Assembly (NCBI GenBank): GCA_934675095.1
Contig: CAKUPC010000022.1
Location: 1-32,146, forward strand
From: an uncultured Bacteroidales bacterium
GTDB taxonomy: Bacteria; Bacteroidota; Bacteroidia; Bacteroidales; UBA932
Length of the DNA stretch: 32,146 nucleotides
Direction of reading: 5' to 3'
The notes under the pieces are model-generated. The model saw only the letters and a program-made list of their open reading frames with translations. It was not told the DNA's origin and made no database searches. Position 1 is the first letter of the stretch. Each line of letters opens with the position of its first letter. Both the position numbers and the translations under genes were made by a program. Below are positions 23,149-30,214 of this stretch, one piece after another.

Positions 23149-23156
23149 CAAAATTA
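23149..23156 (-). promoter_or_regulatory. -7 box of trxB
   Basis: TAATTTTG on the minus strand lies about 48 bases before the trxB ATG. No clear -33 partner is present. Confidence 0.5.
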
Positions 23157-23239
23157 GCAAAATTCTCCGTATATTCCGTGCCACACCTCCACTATTCTGT
23201 TACAAATCGGTTAAATTCCCGGAATACGAGAACGAAAAT

Positions 23240-23297
23240 TTTGTAAAAAAGACTATTTTTCAATAACTTTGGGATATGAAAAGTTCGGGATATGAAA
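23240..23297 (+). promoter_or_regulatory. Promoter of the Fur-family gene with an 11-bp direct repeat
   Basis: TTTG (23240-23243), 20 bases, TAACTTTG (23264-23271) is a textbook Bacteroidetes promoter. Over the expected start point lies GGGATATGAAA twice (23271-23281 and 23287-23297), a 16-base period. A regulator binding there would block its own gene, so autoregulation is plausible. Confidence 0.7.
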
Positions 23298-23332
23298 GGC
23301 ATACAGCCTCAGACAATACCAACTGCGAATGA

Positions 23333-23818
23333 ATGTATGTACAACAACAGTATGAAAATAAAGTAAGATTGATGCAAATGAACAATATCGAGGAGAACAC
23401 GCAAAATGGTTTCGCAGCAATGCTGAAAAGGAAAGCGCTCAAGGCCACTCCGCAGAGACTTGCGGTGCACAGGGCAATGCAGAAACTGGGACACGCTTCA
23501 GCTGACATGGTGGCGCAGGAGATAGAAAACGACGCAAACACGAAGATCACCGTCGCTTCCGTGTATAACATTCTTTCGGAGTTCGCGAATCTCGGGATAT
23601 ATCAGCACCGACTCAGCGCCAACAACAAGATGTTCTTCGATTTCAACACATACGAGCACGCGCACTTCTACGACATCGAGAACAACACGTTCCGCGACAT
23701 ATCGGAGGACAAGGTCATAAGTGAGCTGCTTGAAAAACTCTCAAAGAAGAGGTTCAAGGGATATAAGGTCGATTACATAGACATCCAGATCGTCGGTCAC
23801 CCCACAAAAAAGAAATGA
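23333..23818 (+). CDS. Fur-family transcriptional regulator lacking cysteines
   Basis: The 161-residue protein has a winged-helix domain (LKATPQRLAVHRAMQKLGHA, recognition segment VASVYNILSEFANLGIY at 74-90). The dimerisation region FFDFNTYEHAHFYDIENNTF has the HxH (109, 111) of Fur proteins. It has no Cys at all, so the CxxC structural zinc site of classical Fur, Zur and PerR is missing. The metal or signal is unclear, but PerR-like iron or manganese sensing through His and Asp remains possible. ATGs at 23375 and 23381 are alternative starts that would remove a poorly conserved lead. It is divergent from trxB, hinting at an oxidative-stress link. Confidence 0.88.
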   Translation: MYVQQQYENKVRLMQMNNIEENTQNGFAAMLKRKALKATPQRLAVHRAMQKLGHASADMVAQEIENDANTKITVASVYNILSEFANLGIYQHRLSANNKMFFDFNTYEHAHFYDIENNTFRDISEDKVISELLEKLSKKRFKGYKVDYIDIQIVGHPTKKK

Positions 23819-23819
23819 C

Positions 23820-23938
23820 GGGGCGAGGAAAAAGCGGATTGCTTCGTTGCAAAAGCCCTCGAAATCCTCACAACCGACAAGGTTGCTCCGGTTCCGAGGG
23901 CTTTGTGCGCCTTGCACTCCATCTTTTTCCTCATCCCC
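23820..23938. repeat. Structured 3'-flank element, copy 2 (after the Fur-family gene)
   Basis: Starting 2 bases after the stop codon, an outer stem GAGGAAAAAG (23825-23834) pairs perfectly with CTTTTTCCTC (23923-23932), and GGGG (23820-23823) with CCCC (23935-23938). Inside come GCTTCGTTGCA (23841-23851), stem AAAGCCCTCG (23852-23861) with CGAGGGCTTT (23895-23904), the hairpin CAACC-GACAA-GGTTG (23871-23885), and GTGCGCCTTGCA (23905-23916). The core bases match copy 1 at 8368-8474 read in the same sense relative to the upstream gene. Confidence 0.8.
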
Positions 23939-23956
23939 TTTCCCTAAGAAGCCCTC

Positions 23957-23991
23957 AAAAATAAGTCCCCAATCTGAGGCAACTTATTTTT
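23957..23991. terminator. Terminator hairpin between the Fur-family gene and the lipoprotein gene
   Basis: AAAAATAAGT (23957-23966), a 15-base loop, ACTTATTTTT (23982-23991) form a perfect 10-bp stem with A/T runs on both sides. It suits termination in either direction between convergent genes. Confidence 0.7.
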
Positions 23992-24072
23992 CACATTTCT
24001 AAGACTTTTGACGAGGCAGCACTGTCGGCGTTCTTGAAAATATCTTAGGGCACTGTAGAAATGATTGAATCA

Positions 24073-24756
24073 CTATTTGTCCCCGGACTTTTCCTTGGCC
24101 TCGTCAAAGGCGGTGGTGAAGGTGAAGCGGGTGGAGCTTGTGATGTCTATGTTCTTGAGGAAATCCTGAACGGTGAAGCTGATGTAGAAATTGTCGGATG
24201 ATTTCTTGTCGTCCGGAGTCTCTTTCGTTATGACGTCGCCGTTAGCGTCGTGATAGAGGACGAAGCGGACTTCCTGAGAGTTGCTTGTGTTGTCGAACAC
24301 GAGTTCGAGGTCATGCACGGTCTCGCTGTCCTTGATTTTCGGGACGCTGACGAACAGGGTCATATACTGATTCTCGCCGTTGGCAGTCCATATACGTCCG
24401 TTTTCCGCAAGATATACGGAGTCGCGCCCGAATCCAGCCACGGCCTCGTTCTCCGACGATACACATTCCTTAACCTCGACTTCATTGTAGGCGTTCAGCT
24501 TTATGTCCTGCCTGCCGTCGGCATCAACGGCGGTCAGAAGGTCGCAGTTTATGATGAGACGACGGCAATCGACGAAATCGGCGTCCGTGGCATTCTCGAC
24601 AATGTTGTATATAATGTTCCCGTCAGCACGCAGATGAGTCGCATCGACCACCTCCGCGAACCAGACCTGCCCGCTTACACGGTATTCGCTCTTGAGACAG
24701 GAGGTAAATGACGCGCAGGCAAGCAGAGCCAGCGCAACGATTTTGTTGATTTTCAT
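24073..24756 (-). CDS. Secreted lipoprotein, NigD-like
   Basis: The 227-residue protein has a lipoprotein signal (IVALALLACASFTSCLKS) with lipidated Cys20. The mature part starts with YRVSGQVWFAEVVDATHLRA, and the rest is predicted mostly beta. Residues 150-200 include ELVFDNTSNSQEVRFVLYHD. The overall plan, an N-terminal small barrel followed by a beta-sandwich, resembles the Bacteroidales NigD-like lipoproteins of unknown function. I am not certain of the family. It lies 73 bases downstream of the carboxyltransferase gene on the same strand, without an obvious terminator between them. Confidence 0.65.
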   Translation of the reverse strand: MKINKIVALALLACASFTSCLKSEYRVSGQVWFAEVVDATHLRADGNIIYNIVENATDADFVDCRRLIINCDLLTAVDADGRQDIKLNAYNEVEVKECVSSENEAVAGFGRDSVYLAENGRIWTANGENQYMTLFVSVPKIKDSETVHDLELVFDNTSNSQEVRFVLYHDANGDVITKETPDDKKSSDNFYISFTVQDFLKNIDITSSTRFTFTTAFDEAKEKSGDK

Positions 24757-24829
24757 TATCTTACTCGTTTTATATGTTTAGAAGCTTTCTTTTAACCACC
24801 GCACGACACGGAGGCAACTGTATTCCTTA

Positions 24830-26638
24830 TTATATATAAAGGGCCACGATTTCGCCCTTCTCGACCTTCGCGCCCTGGGCAGCGGTGACTGCAACAATTC
24901 TGCCATCCGTCGCCGGAATGACTTCCTCGATGCCGTAGTAGGCCTGGACATATCCGGCGGCCTCCCCCGCCCTGACCGGAGTTCCTTCCGCCGGAGCCGT
25001 CGATTTGTCGTCAACGTCAATCTGCCAAAGCATATGCCCCTTGACCGGCGACCGGAGCGGCTTCGCGTCCGGCCAGCGTTCCAGAAGGGCGTCGATGTCG
25101 AACTTTGGCATCTCCACGACAGGCCTGGTCACCACAATCGGAGCCCCCGCCACGGCCTTTCTCGACTCAAGTTCCGCCGCGAAGCGCTCCTTGGCCACCC
25201 CAGAACGGTAGTCGCGGTACTGCCTCTCGTGCATGGCAAGTTCAAAGAGTTCCTCGCTGTCCTGCCCCTCGTCCCAGCCTTCGTCAGCCATCATCCGGCG
25301 GAACTCCGGAAGAGCGTCCGGGAAGGCGTCCTGAGGGTTGCCCGTGTAGAACTCCAGCCCCTTTGACGCGGCGAGCTCAACGATTTCAGGAGCAAGCGGA
25401 CCCGGAAGCCGTCCCATCTTGCCGAGAATCATGTTCCACGTGTCCTTGTCAATCGAAGACCAGCGCGGACGCCCCTTGAACGAGTCGAGGAGGTTCATCA
25501 GCGCGGTGTTCTTGACATACTGGCTGAACGGGGTCACTAGCGGAGGGTAGCCGAGCCTCGGCCAGACATACTCGACCTCGCGGAAGAGCCGCACCATGAG
25601 GTTGTCTATGCTCAGTTCCGGCTTCGACTGTGCCCGGAGCGCCGCGTTGATTGCATCCTGGAAGCCCTTGAGGTCGGACATCATCGAGCCCATCATCCCG
25701 CCCGGAAGCCCGCAGCCGACAAGCAGCGAGCTCAGGCGCGAGTTGTTCGGGTCTATCCAGTAGCCGAGGAAGTCGTCGATGAAAGACTGAGTGAGCGAGC
25801 GCACCTCCATGTAGGCGTCCATGTTCAAGTCCTTGACGGTGAAGCCGTCGGCGCGCAGCATCTCGCGGATCGTAATCACGTCCGGATGCACCTTTCCCCA
25901 CGAGAGCGGCTCGACGGCGACGTCAAGGTAGTCAGCGCCGGCGCGCGCCACTTCAAGCATCGACGCAGGAGAGAAGCCCGGGCCGCTGTGGCCGTGATAC
26001 TGAACGAGAATGTGCGGATATGCCTTCTTTATCTCACGCGTGAGCTCCGCGAGGGCGGTAGGCCTTCCGATTCCGGCCATGTCCTTGAGACATATCTCGT
26101 CGGCCCCGTATTCCACGACCCTGCGGACGACGTCCATATAGTATTCGACGGTGTGGACGGGAGAATGGGTGATGCTCAGGGCGACCTGCGAAACCATTCC
26201 CGCCTTCTTGGCATATTCGACGCTGAGCCGCAGATTCCTGTGGTCGTTGAGTCCGCAGAACGAACGGGATATGTCCGTGCCCTGCGCCTTCTTCACCTTA
26301 TACATCAGCTCGCGCACGTCGGCCGGGACCGGGTTCATCCTCAGGCCGTTGAGTCCCCTTTCAAGCATATGGGTCTGAATCCCGGCCTTTCTGAAAGGAG
26401 CCGTCCACTCGCGCACAGCCCTGTTCGGATTCTCCCCGAAGAGGAGATTGACCTGTTCAAAAGCCCCGCCGTTTGTCTCGACGCGGTCGAAGCAGCCCAT
26501 GTCAATGATTGGCTGCGCAACTTTAACCAGCTGGTCAACTCTCGGGACATATTTGCCCGAAGACTGCCACATATCCCTATAGACAAGGGAGAATTTTATT
26601 TCACGCCCCATAAGCCCTGATTTGTAGAGGACCGCCAT
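24830..26638 (-). CDS. Oxaloacetate decarboxylase/pyruvate carboxylase carboxyltransferase subunit lacking the biotin Lys
   Basis: The 602-residue protein has the carboxyltransferase TIM barrel of oxaloacetate decarboxylase alpha and pyruvate carboxylase subunit B, which moves CO2 between biotin and pyruvate or oxaloacetate. Metal and catalytic residues are in place: Asp22 in VYRDMWQSS, Lys185 in CLKDMAG, and His215/His217 in YHGHSGPG. LPGGMMGSMMSDL follows. The C-terminal domain (about 525-602) has the biotinyl fold pattern, but where EAMKM should carry biotin it reads QAYYG (565-569), with Tyr in place of Lys. It may therefore work with a separate biotin carrier protein. Met10 (26611) is an alternative start. 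Its promoter region is shared with tRNA-His. Confidence 0.88.
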   Translation of the reverse strand: MAVLYKSGLMGREIKFSLVYRDMWQSSGKYVPRVDQLVKVAQPIIDMGCFDRVETNGGAFEQVNLLFGENPNRAVREWTAPFRKAGIQTHMLERGLNGLRMNPVPADVRELMYKVKKAQGTDISRSFCGLNDHRNLRLSVEYAKKAGMVSQVALSITHSPVHTVEYYMDVVRRVVEYGADEICLKDMAGIGRPTALAELTREIKKAYPHILVQYHGHSGPGFSPASMLEVARAGADYLDVAVEPLSWGKVHPDVITIREMLRADGFTVKDLNMDAYMEVRSLTQSFIDDFLGYWIDPNNSRLSSLLVGCGLPGGMMGSMMSDLKGFQDAINAALRAQSKPELSIDNLMVRLFREVEYVWPRLGYPPLVTPFSQYVKNTALMNLLDSFKGRPRWSSIDKDTWNMILGKMGRLPGPLAPEIVELAASKGLEFYTGNPQDAFPDALPEFRRMMADEGWDEGQDSEELFELAMHERQYRDYRSGVAKERFAAELESRKAVAGAPIVVTRPVVEMPKFDIDALLERWPDAKPLRSPVKGHMLWQIDVDDKSTAPAEGTPVRAGEAAGYVQAYYGIEEVIPATDGRIVAVTAAQGAKVEKGEIVALYI

Positions 26639-26651
26639 CGTGGAAGTCCCT

Positions 26652-26697
26652 GTTATGCAAAAATAGTTTTACAAAAATAACATTTTTTTTGCATAAC
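26652..26697. promoter_or_regulatory. 12-bp inverted repeat in the carboxyltransferase/tRNA-His control region
   Basis: GTTATGCAAAAA (26652-26663) and TTTTTGCATAAC (26686-26697) are perfect complements separated by 22 bp. The left arm includes the minus-strand -7 box TATTTTTG (26665-26658), and a second such box is at 26679-26672. The right arm includes the plus-strand -33 TTTG of the tRNA promoter (26688-26691). One bound protein could affect both transcripts. Confidence 0.6.
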
Positions 26698-26718
26698 GGA
26701 GGAATTTGTCTATCTTTG
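26688..26718 (+). promoter_or_regulatory. tRNA-His promoter
   Basis: TTTG (26688-26691), 19 bases, TATCTTTG (26711-26718) matches the Bacteroidetes sigma consensus closely. It lies 17 bases before the tRNA. Confidence 0.8.
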
Positions 26719-26735
26719 CAATCCCAAACGAACAT

Positions 26736-26810
26736 GGTGCCCGTAGTTCAGTTGGTTAGAGCGTCAGATTGTGGTTCTGAATGTCGTCGGTTCGAATCCG
26801 ACCGGGCACC
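26736..26810 (+). tRNA. tRNA-His (anticodon GTG)
   Basis: Acceptor arms GTGCCCG (26737-26743) and CGGGCAC (26803-26809) pair. The anticodon arm TCAGA-TTGTGGT-TCTGA reads GTG, and the T arm GTCGG-TTCGAAT-CCGAC is canonical. The extra G at 26736 opposite C at 26810 is the G-1 identity element special to histidine tRNA. The 3' CCA is not encoded. Confidence 0.98.
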
Positions 26811-26819
26811 CTCCTAATT

Positions 26820-26855
26820 AAGAAAAAAGGTCGGAGTTGTCCGACCTTTTTTCTT
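26820..26855 (+). terminator. tRNA-His terminator
   Basis: AAGAAAAAAGGTCGG (26820-26834), loop AGTTGT, and the perfect complement ending in TTTTTTCTT (26841-26855) form a strong intrinsic terminator 10 bases after the tRNA. Confidence 0.9.
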
Positions 26856-26972
26856 ACCCCCTCCCGTCCCCCTACATCAGGGGGAAGTCGTGCTACGTGC
26901 GCCCCATCCCACTTGGCCTGCGCTTCGCTGTTCTCCGCACGGCGCTTTTGCGTCTTTTTTTCATCTGTTTGC
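26856..26972. other. GC-rich intergenic segment with a CCCCCT/AGGGGG hairpin
   Basis: CCCCCT (26868-26873), loop ACATC, AGGGGG (26879-26884) form a perfect 6-bp hairpin, followed by about 70 GC-rich bases with no open frame that I trust. It may be a dispersed repeat. I see no gene. Confidence 0.45.
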
Positions 26973-27002
26973 TTTGAATATAATAAATTTTGCTTACCTT
27001 TG
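26973..27002 (+). promoter_or_regulatory. Strong promoter of the small structured locus
   Basis: TTTG (26973-26976), 18 bases, TACCTTTG (26995-27002) matches the Bacteroidetes promoter consensus. The predicted start is near 27008, well before any convincing start codon. Confidence 0.7.
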
Positions 27003-27007
27003 CAGTG

Positions 27008-27130
27008 TCATGGTATATGACTGTTAGCAATTTAAAGGCAGGCATCTATCCCTTATGGATGCTTGCCTTTTTCATCTACCGAGGGGATGGTTACTTTGCA
27101 AGGGGTCGATAGTTCTTACAAGCTAACAGT
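27008..27130 (+). ncRNA. Structured leader or small RNA with internal terminator
   Basis: Downstream of the promoter, AAAGGCAGGCATC (27034-27046), an 11-base loop, GATGCTTGCCTTT (27058-27070) form a 13-bp stem with one G-T wobble, continued by TTC. This looks like an intrinsic terminator only about 60 bases into the RNA. A second pairing, ACTGTTAGC (27020-27028) with GCTAACAGT (27122-27130), encloses it. The RNA could be a small RNA of about 65 nt, or a leader controlling the short frame at 27141. No known RNA family is recognised. Confidence 0.55.
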
Positions 27131-27140
27131 TTTAAATATC

Positions 27141-27275
27141 ATGAGAAAAAGAACTTATCACAAACTTGTAATCTCCATAAGGGTGGAGATTATCAGATTG
27201 GTCTGGGTTCGCGGGTACAAACGTATCCGCCTAGGCCGAAATGAGAGAGTGAAAGGTCATTACCGCAGATATTAA
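27141..27275 (+). CDS. Small, very basic protein of unknown function
   Basis: A 44-residue frame from the ATG at 27141 (MRKRTYHKLVISIRVEIIRL) has a basic C-terminus ending in ERVKGHYRRY. The ending resembles the GYYR...VxPHYR tails I associate with short proteins of mobile or accessory regions in Bacteroidales, but I cannot name a family. The open frame continues upstream to 27063 through the leader without a better start. The same bases also form hairpins (AATCTCC 27170-27176 with GGAGATT 27185-27191; GCGGGTAC with GTATCCGC near 27211-27230), so the segment could be structured RNA instead. The end overlaps a hairpin (27259-27290). Confidence 0.45.
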   Translation: MRKRTYHKLVISIRVEIIRLVWVRGYKRIRLGRNERVKGHYRRY

Positions 27276-27290
27276 GGGACTGCCGGTAAT
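27259..27290. terminator. Possible bidirectional terminator
   Basis: ATTACCG (27259-27265) pairs with CGGTAAT (27284-27290), extendable by CA/TG with one bulged base. It lies between the convergent small gene and the glycoside hydrolase gene. There is no T run, so strength is uncertain. Confidence 0.4.
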
Positions 27291-27295
27291 CAGTT

Positions 27296-30142
27296 TCACT
27301 CCGGCCGCAAGGCCTTCTGCCCTATCCCCTCGGTTTTTATCTCCGTTTCTCCGGCTCGGATGAGGTGAGTCTTGCCGTTGAGGATGAGGCGGTAGGGCTT
27401 GTTGCTGCGGACGGTGACGGTGGAGGTCGCCGGGTCGAAGAGGAGGTCTGTGGTCGTGTCGCCGAAGCTGAGGTTGTTCAGGCCGTGGCGGCAGTCGTGA
27501 CGGATGTCCCAGCGGACGGTGCGGGAGGAGGCGTCGATGTCGTGGAAGCCGAGGACATTCTCGATGAAGAGGGATATGGGACCGAGGGCCGACCAGCCGC
27601 AGAAGTCGGGACGGACGCGCTTGCCGTGGTTGCTGCTCGGGGCCGGAGCGGTCGGGGAGTAGCATTCCCAGATGGTGTGCGGGTCGTAGTCTCTGTAGGT
27701 GCGGAGCATCCATGAGAGAACCTGCTCGGCAGTGGTGTCGGCGGTCTCCTTAAAATCGTACTTTTCAAGGGCCTTGATGCCCATGTAGGCGGTCGGAAGC
27801 CACATCGACCCGCGCCAGTACCAGCCGTCCTTAGAGTTGAAGTCCGGGTCGTCACGCGAGACGGTCACCCACGGGACCTCTCCGCCGAGCTTGTCGGGGC
27901 GCAGGGCAAATTCGGTCATGCGCCTTGCCTGAGCCTTCGAGGGGATTTCCGCGAGCATAGGCCAGAAGGACGCGGGAGTCAGGATGCCCGTAGTGCGCCA
28001 CGCGGACGGGGAGGTCGGGGCATCCGCCGCCGAAGCGCCGCCACCGGAAGCCGGTCGAGTGCCATCTCCCGAAGCCGATGCGGTCGCTTCTGAAGCCGTT
28101 GCAGTCTCTCCGGGAGCCGCCGGCACGATGTCGTAGTAGCAGCCGTCCTTCTCGTCCCAGTAGTACCTGTTCACGATTCCCCGCATCTCCTTCCACTTCT
28201 TCTCGAACTCGCGGGCCGTTGCGCCGTCTCCGGCGACCTTTGCAAGGCGCGAGATGTAGAGCGCGGAGAGAGCCTGCTGCGAGATGGCGTCGACCCAGAG
28301 CATCCCCTTGCCGGCACGGGTGCGCGGAGTGTTGTCCATTCCGGACGAAATCCCGTTCCACTCGTAGCCTATGCCCCTGTACCTCAGCGCCATCGGATAG
28401 TGGTCGAACTGGAGCTTCCTCTCCGGGGAGAGCGTCGGGAAAAGGTTCCAGTAGCGCTGGAGGAACTTCTTGTCAAGGAGCAGCTCGCGGATGTGTGCGT
28501 CGTCGCCGGTCATCTTGTAGTAGTCGTTCTCCACCCACGCGAAGAAAGGCGGGTTGTCAGGATGCTGGATGCGCAGGGACGAGCCGCTGTCCTCAAGCAT
28601 CGTGTAGTAGAAATTGTCGAGCGTCTGGATGCCGGGGAAGAGCTTCGGGGCGTACTTGCAGAACATCACCATGAACTCCGAGTCCCAGATCCAGATGGTG
28701 TCGTCCCACAGGGCCTCGTCCATATAGAGCGGCTGCACGAGCCCCTTCTGCCATTTCATGTGGGCGTAGGCCTGCTCCCAGGCCTTCCAGTAGAGCTCCA
28801 CATAGCCCGGCTCCGCGTCGAATACCGGCTGCGGGATGAGCGCCCGGTCAAACGCGGGCTTCAGAGGCCCGACGACATTGCCCATCGTGTCAACCCAGTC
28901 GGAACCGTTGTAAATCAGGAGCTTTTCGATGTCGGTGTCGTAGTACTGCTGCATATACATCGGCAGGTAGCTCTCCCTCTCGGCGGAAGTCCCGGAAAGG
29001 GAATGCGCGGAGTTGCGCGTGAAGAAGCGCTGCCCCGAGCCCTTCTCCCAGAACGGCACATCAACCGCGTTCTCCATGCTCTCGGCAAACTTGTTCCCGC
29101 AGAAAGTGATGTTTCCGCACCAGGAACCCGGAACGGTCTCGCGGGCAGGGAGCACCGGGGCAAGCGTCGGGTTCTCCTTCTCGCGGTACTCGACCGTGTG
29201 CGAGATGAGGTCAATCACCTGATAGCCACGCGAATGCGGCTTGCGCGAAGCACCGCAGACATTGAACAGCGGAAGCGACGCGCAGAGTTCCTCGCCGCAG
29301 TTAATCAGCGTAATCGGATGCTCCCACACGCCGTACCAGCCCGAAGCCTTCGACTGCTCCACCACGTCATAGTTCCCGAAAGTGTAGCCATAATAGCTCC
29401 TGTAACCCAGCAGGTTAGTCGCCACGAGATGTTCCCCTCCAATCTGAAAAGCCTCGTAGAACCCGTCCGCGATAATGTCGTTCCAATGATGCCCCACTCC
29501 GTTCGGATTTATGTTCGACCCCCTCACGCCCACGGATCCTTCCACCGGCATCTTTCCCGGGCCGCAGCCAATCGAGAAAAGACGGATGTTCTCGAGTATC
29601 GCCGCTCCGGCATAGAAGGTATTGATGCATATCACCTTATGGTTTATGTCCGGCAGCGTTATCGACAAATTCCTGATTGTCAAGTGATTCGTGTTATATA
29701 TATTGTCATTCGAGCACGCAATCACGTTCATCTGCACCGACGGGTCAATCCCCTCGTAGGCCTGCGGACGCACGTTGAAGAGCACGCCGGAATTCTTGCG
29801 CAGGCCGCTCTCGTCGATTCCGCGCAGCACCACACCGACGGTCTTGCGGACCCTGAGCGCGGTCGGCATCGGGAAACGCGGGTCGGTGTAGAACCCGTCG
29901 ATGTTGTAGTTTCCGTCGTAGAAAAGGATGTGGCAGCCTCGGGTCATCGTGCCGTCAAAGCCGTCCAGAACCCGCTGAATCGTGAGTTCGTCGTGTTCTC
30001 CGGTGCAGACGATGTCCGCCGATTTCTTCGACTCCTCCGAAGAGTCGTGCGCCGCGATGCGGAAAAATTCCTGTGCGGAGAGCGAAACTCCGAAAATGAG
30101 CGAAAAAAGAATTGAAGCGAGGGTGAGGATATATTTTTTCAT
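27296..30142 (-). CDS. Beta-helix plus GH63-like (alpha/alpha)6 glycoside hydrolase
   Basis: The 948-residue exported protein has a signal peptide ending LSAQ (21-24). Residues of about 40-400 look like a right-handed beta-helix of the pectate-lyase type (NHLTIRNLSITLPDINHKVI). Residues of about 445-865 form an (alpha/alpha)6 barrel related to GH63 and mannosylglycerate-hydrolase-like enzymes. GMDNTPR (601-607) should hold the acid Asp603 and WECYSP (825-830) the base Glu826. A short beta domain closes the protein. Odd: a low-complexity Ala/Ser/Gly/Thr/Pro insert at about 674-714 interrupts the barrel. It lies 72 bases downstream of the GH30-like gene and probably shares its transcript. The substrate is unknown. 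Confidence 0.82.
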   Translation of the reverse strand: MKKYILTLASILFSLIFGVSLSAQEFFRIAAHDSSEESKKSADIVCTGEHDELTIQRVLDGFDGTMTRGCHILFYDGNYNIDGFYTDPRFPMPTALRVRKTVGVVLRGIDESGLRKNSGVLFNVRPQAYEGIDPSVQMNVIACSNDNIYNTNHLTIRNLSITLPDINHKVICINTFYAGAAILENIRLFSIGCGPGKMPVEGSVGVRGSNINPNGVGHHWNDIIADGFYEAFQIGGEHLVATNLLGYRSYYGYTFGNYDVVEQSKASGWYGVWEHPITLINCGEELCASLPLFNVCGASRKPHSRGYQVIDLISHTVEYREKENPTLAPVLPARETVPGSWCGNITFCGNKFAESMENAVDVPFWEKGSGQRFFTRNSAHSLSGTSAERESYLPMYMQQYYDTDIEKLLIYNGSDWVDTMGNVVGPLKPAFDRALIPQPVFDAEPGYVELYWKAWEQAYAHMKWQKGLVQPLYMDEALWDDTIWIWDSEFMVMFCKYAPKLFPGIQTLDNFYYTMLEDSGSSLRIQHPDNPPFFAWVENDYYKMTGDDAHIRELLLDKKFLQRYWNLFPTLSPERKLQFDHYPMALRYRGIGYEWNGISSGMDNTPRTRAGKGMLWVDAISQQALSALYISRLAKVAGDGATAREFEKKWKEMRGIVNRYYWDEKDGCYYDIVPAAPGETATASEATASASGDGTRPASGGGASAADAPTSPSAWRTTGILTPASFWPMLAEIPSKAQARRMTEFALRPDKLGGEVPWVTVSRDDPDFNSKDGWYWRGSMWLPTAYMGIKALEKYDFKETADTTAEQVLSWMLRTYRDYDPHTIWECYSPTAPAPSSNHGKRVRPDFCGWSALGPISLFIENVLGFHDIDASSRTVRWDIRHDCRHGLNNLSFGDTTTDLLFDPATSTVTVRSNKPYRLILNGKTHLIRAGETEIKTEGIGQKALRPE

Positions 30143-30146
30143 CGAA

Positions 30147-30206
30147 ATATGATTTTGGGAATATTGTTTTCGGGGATATGATTTTTCGGAAATATTGTTT
30201 TGGGTG
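30147..30206. repeat. Tandem imperfect repeat of about 30 bp between hydrolase genes
   Basis: Copy 1 (30147-30175) and copy 2 (30176-30206) both begin ATATGATTTT and share AATATTGTTTT in the same order, followed by a G-rich end. They nearly fill the gap between the two hydrolase genes, just before the ATG of the downstream one. They may set translation or arise by replication slippage. Confidence 0.65.
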
Positions 30207-30214
30207 GATATATA

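Noticed and set aside
28400..30115. A 571-residue open frame on the plus strand
   Set aside because: It is antisense to the hybrid glycoside hydrolase, whose signal peptide and catalytic motifs are clear.
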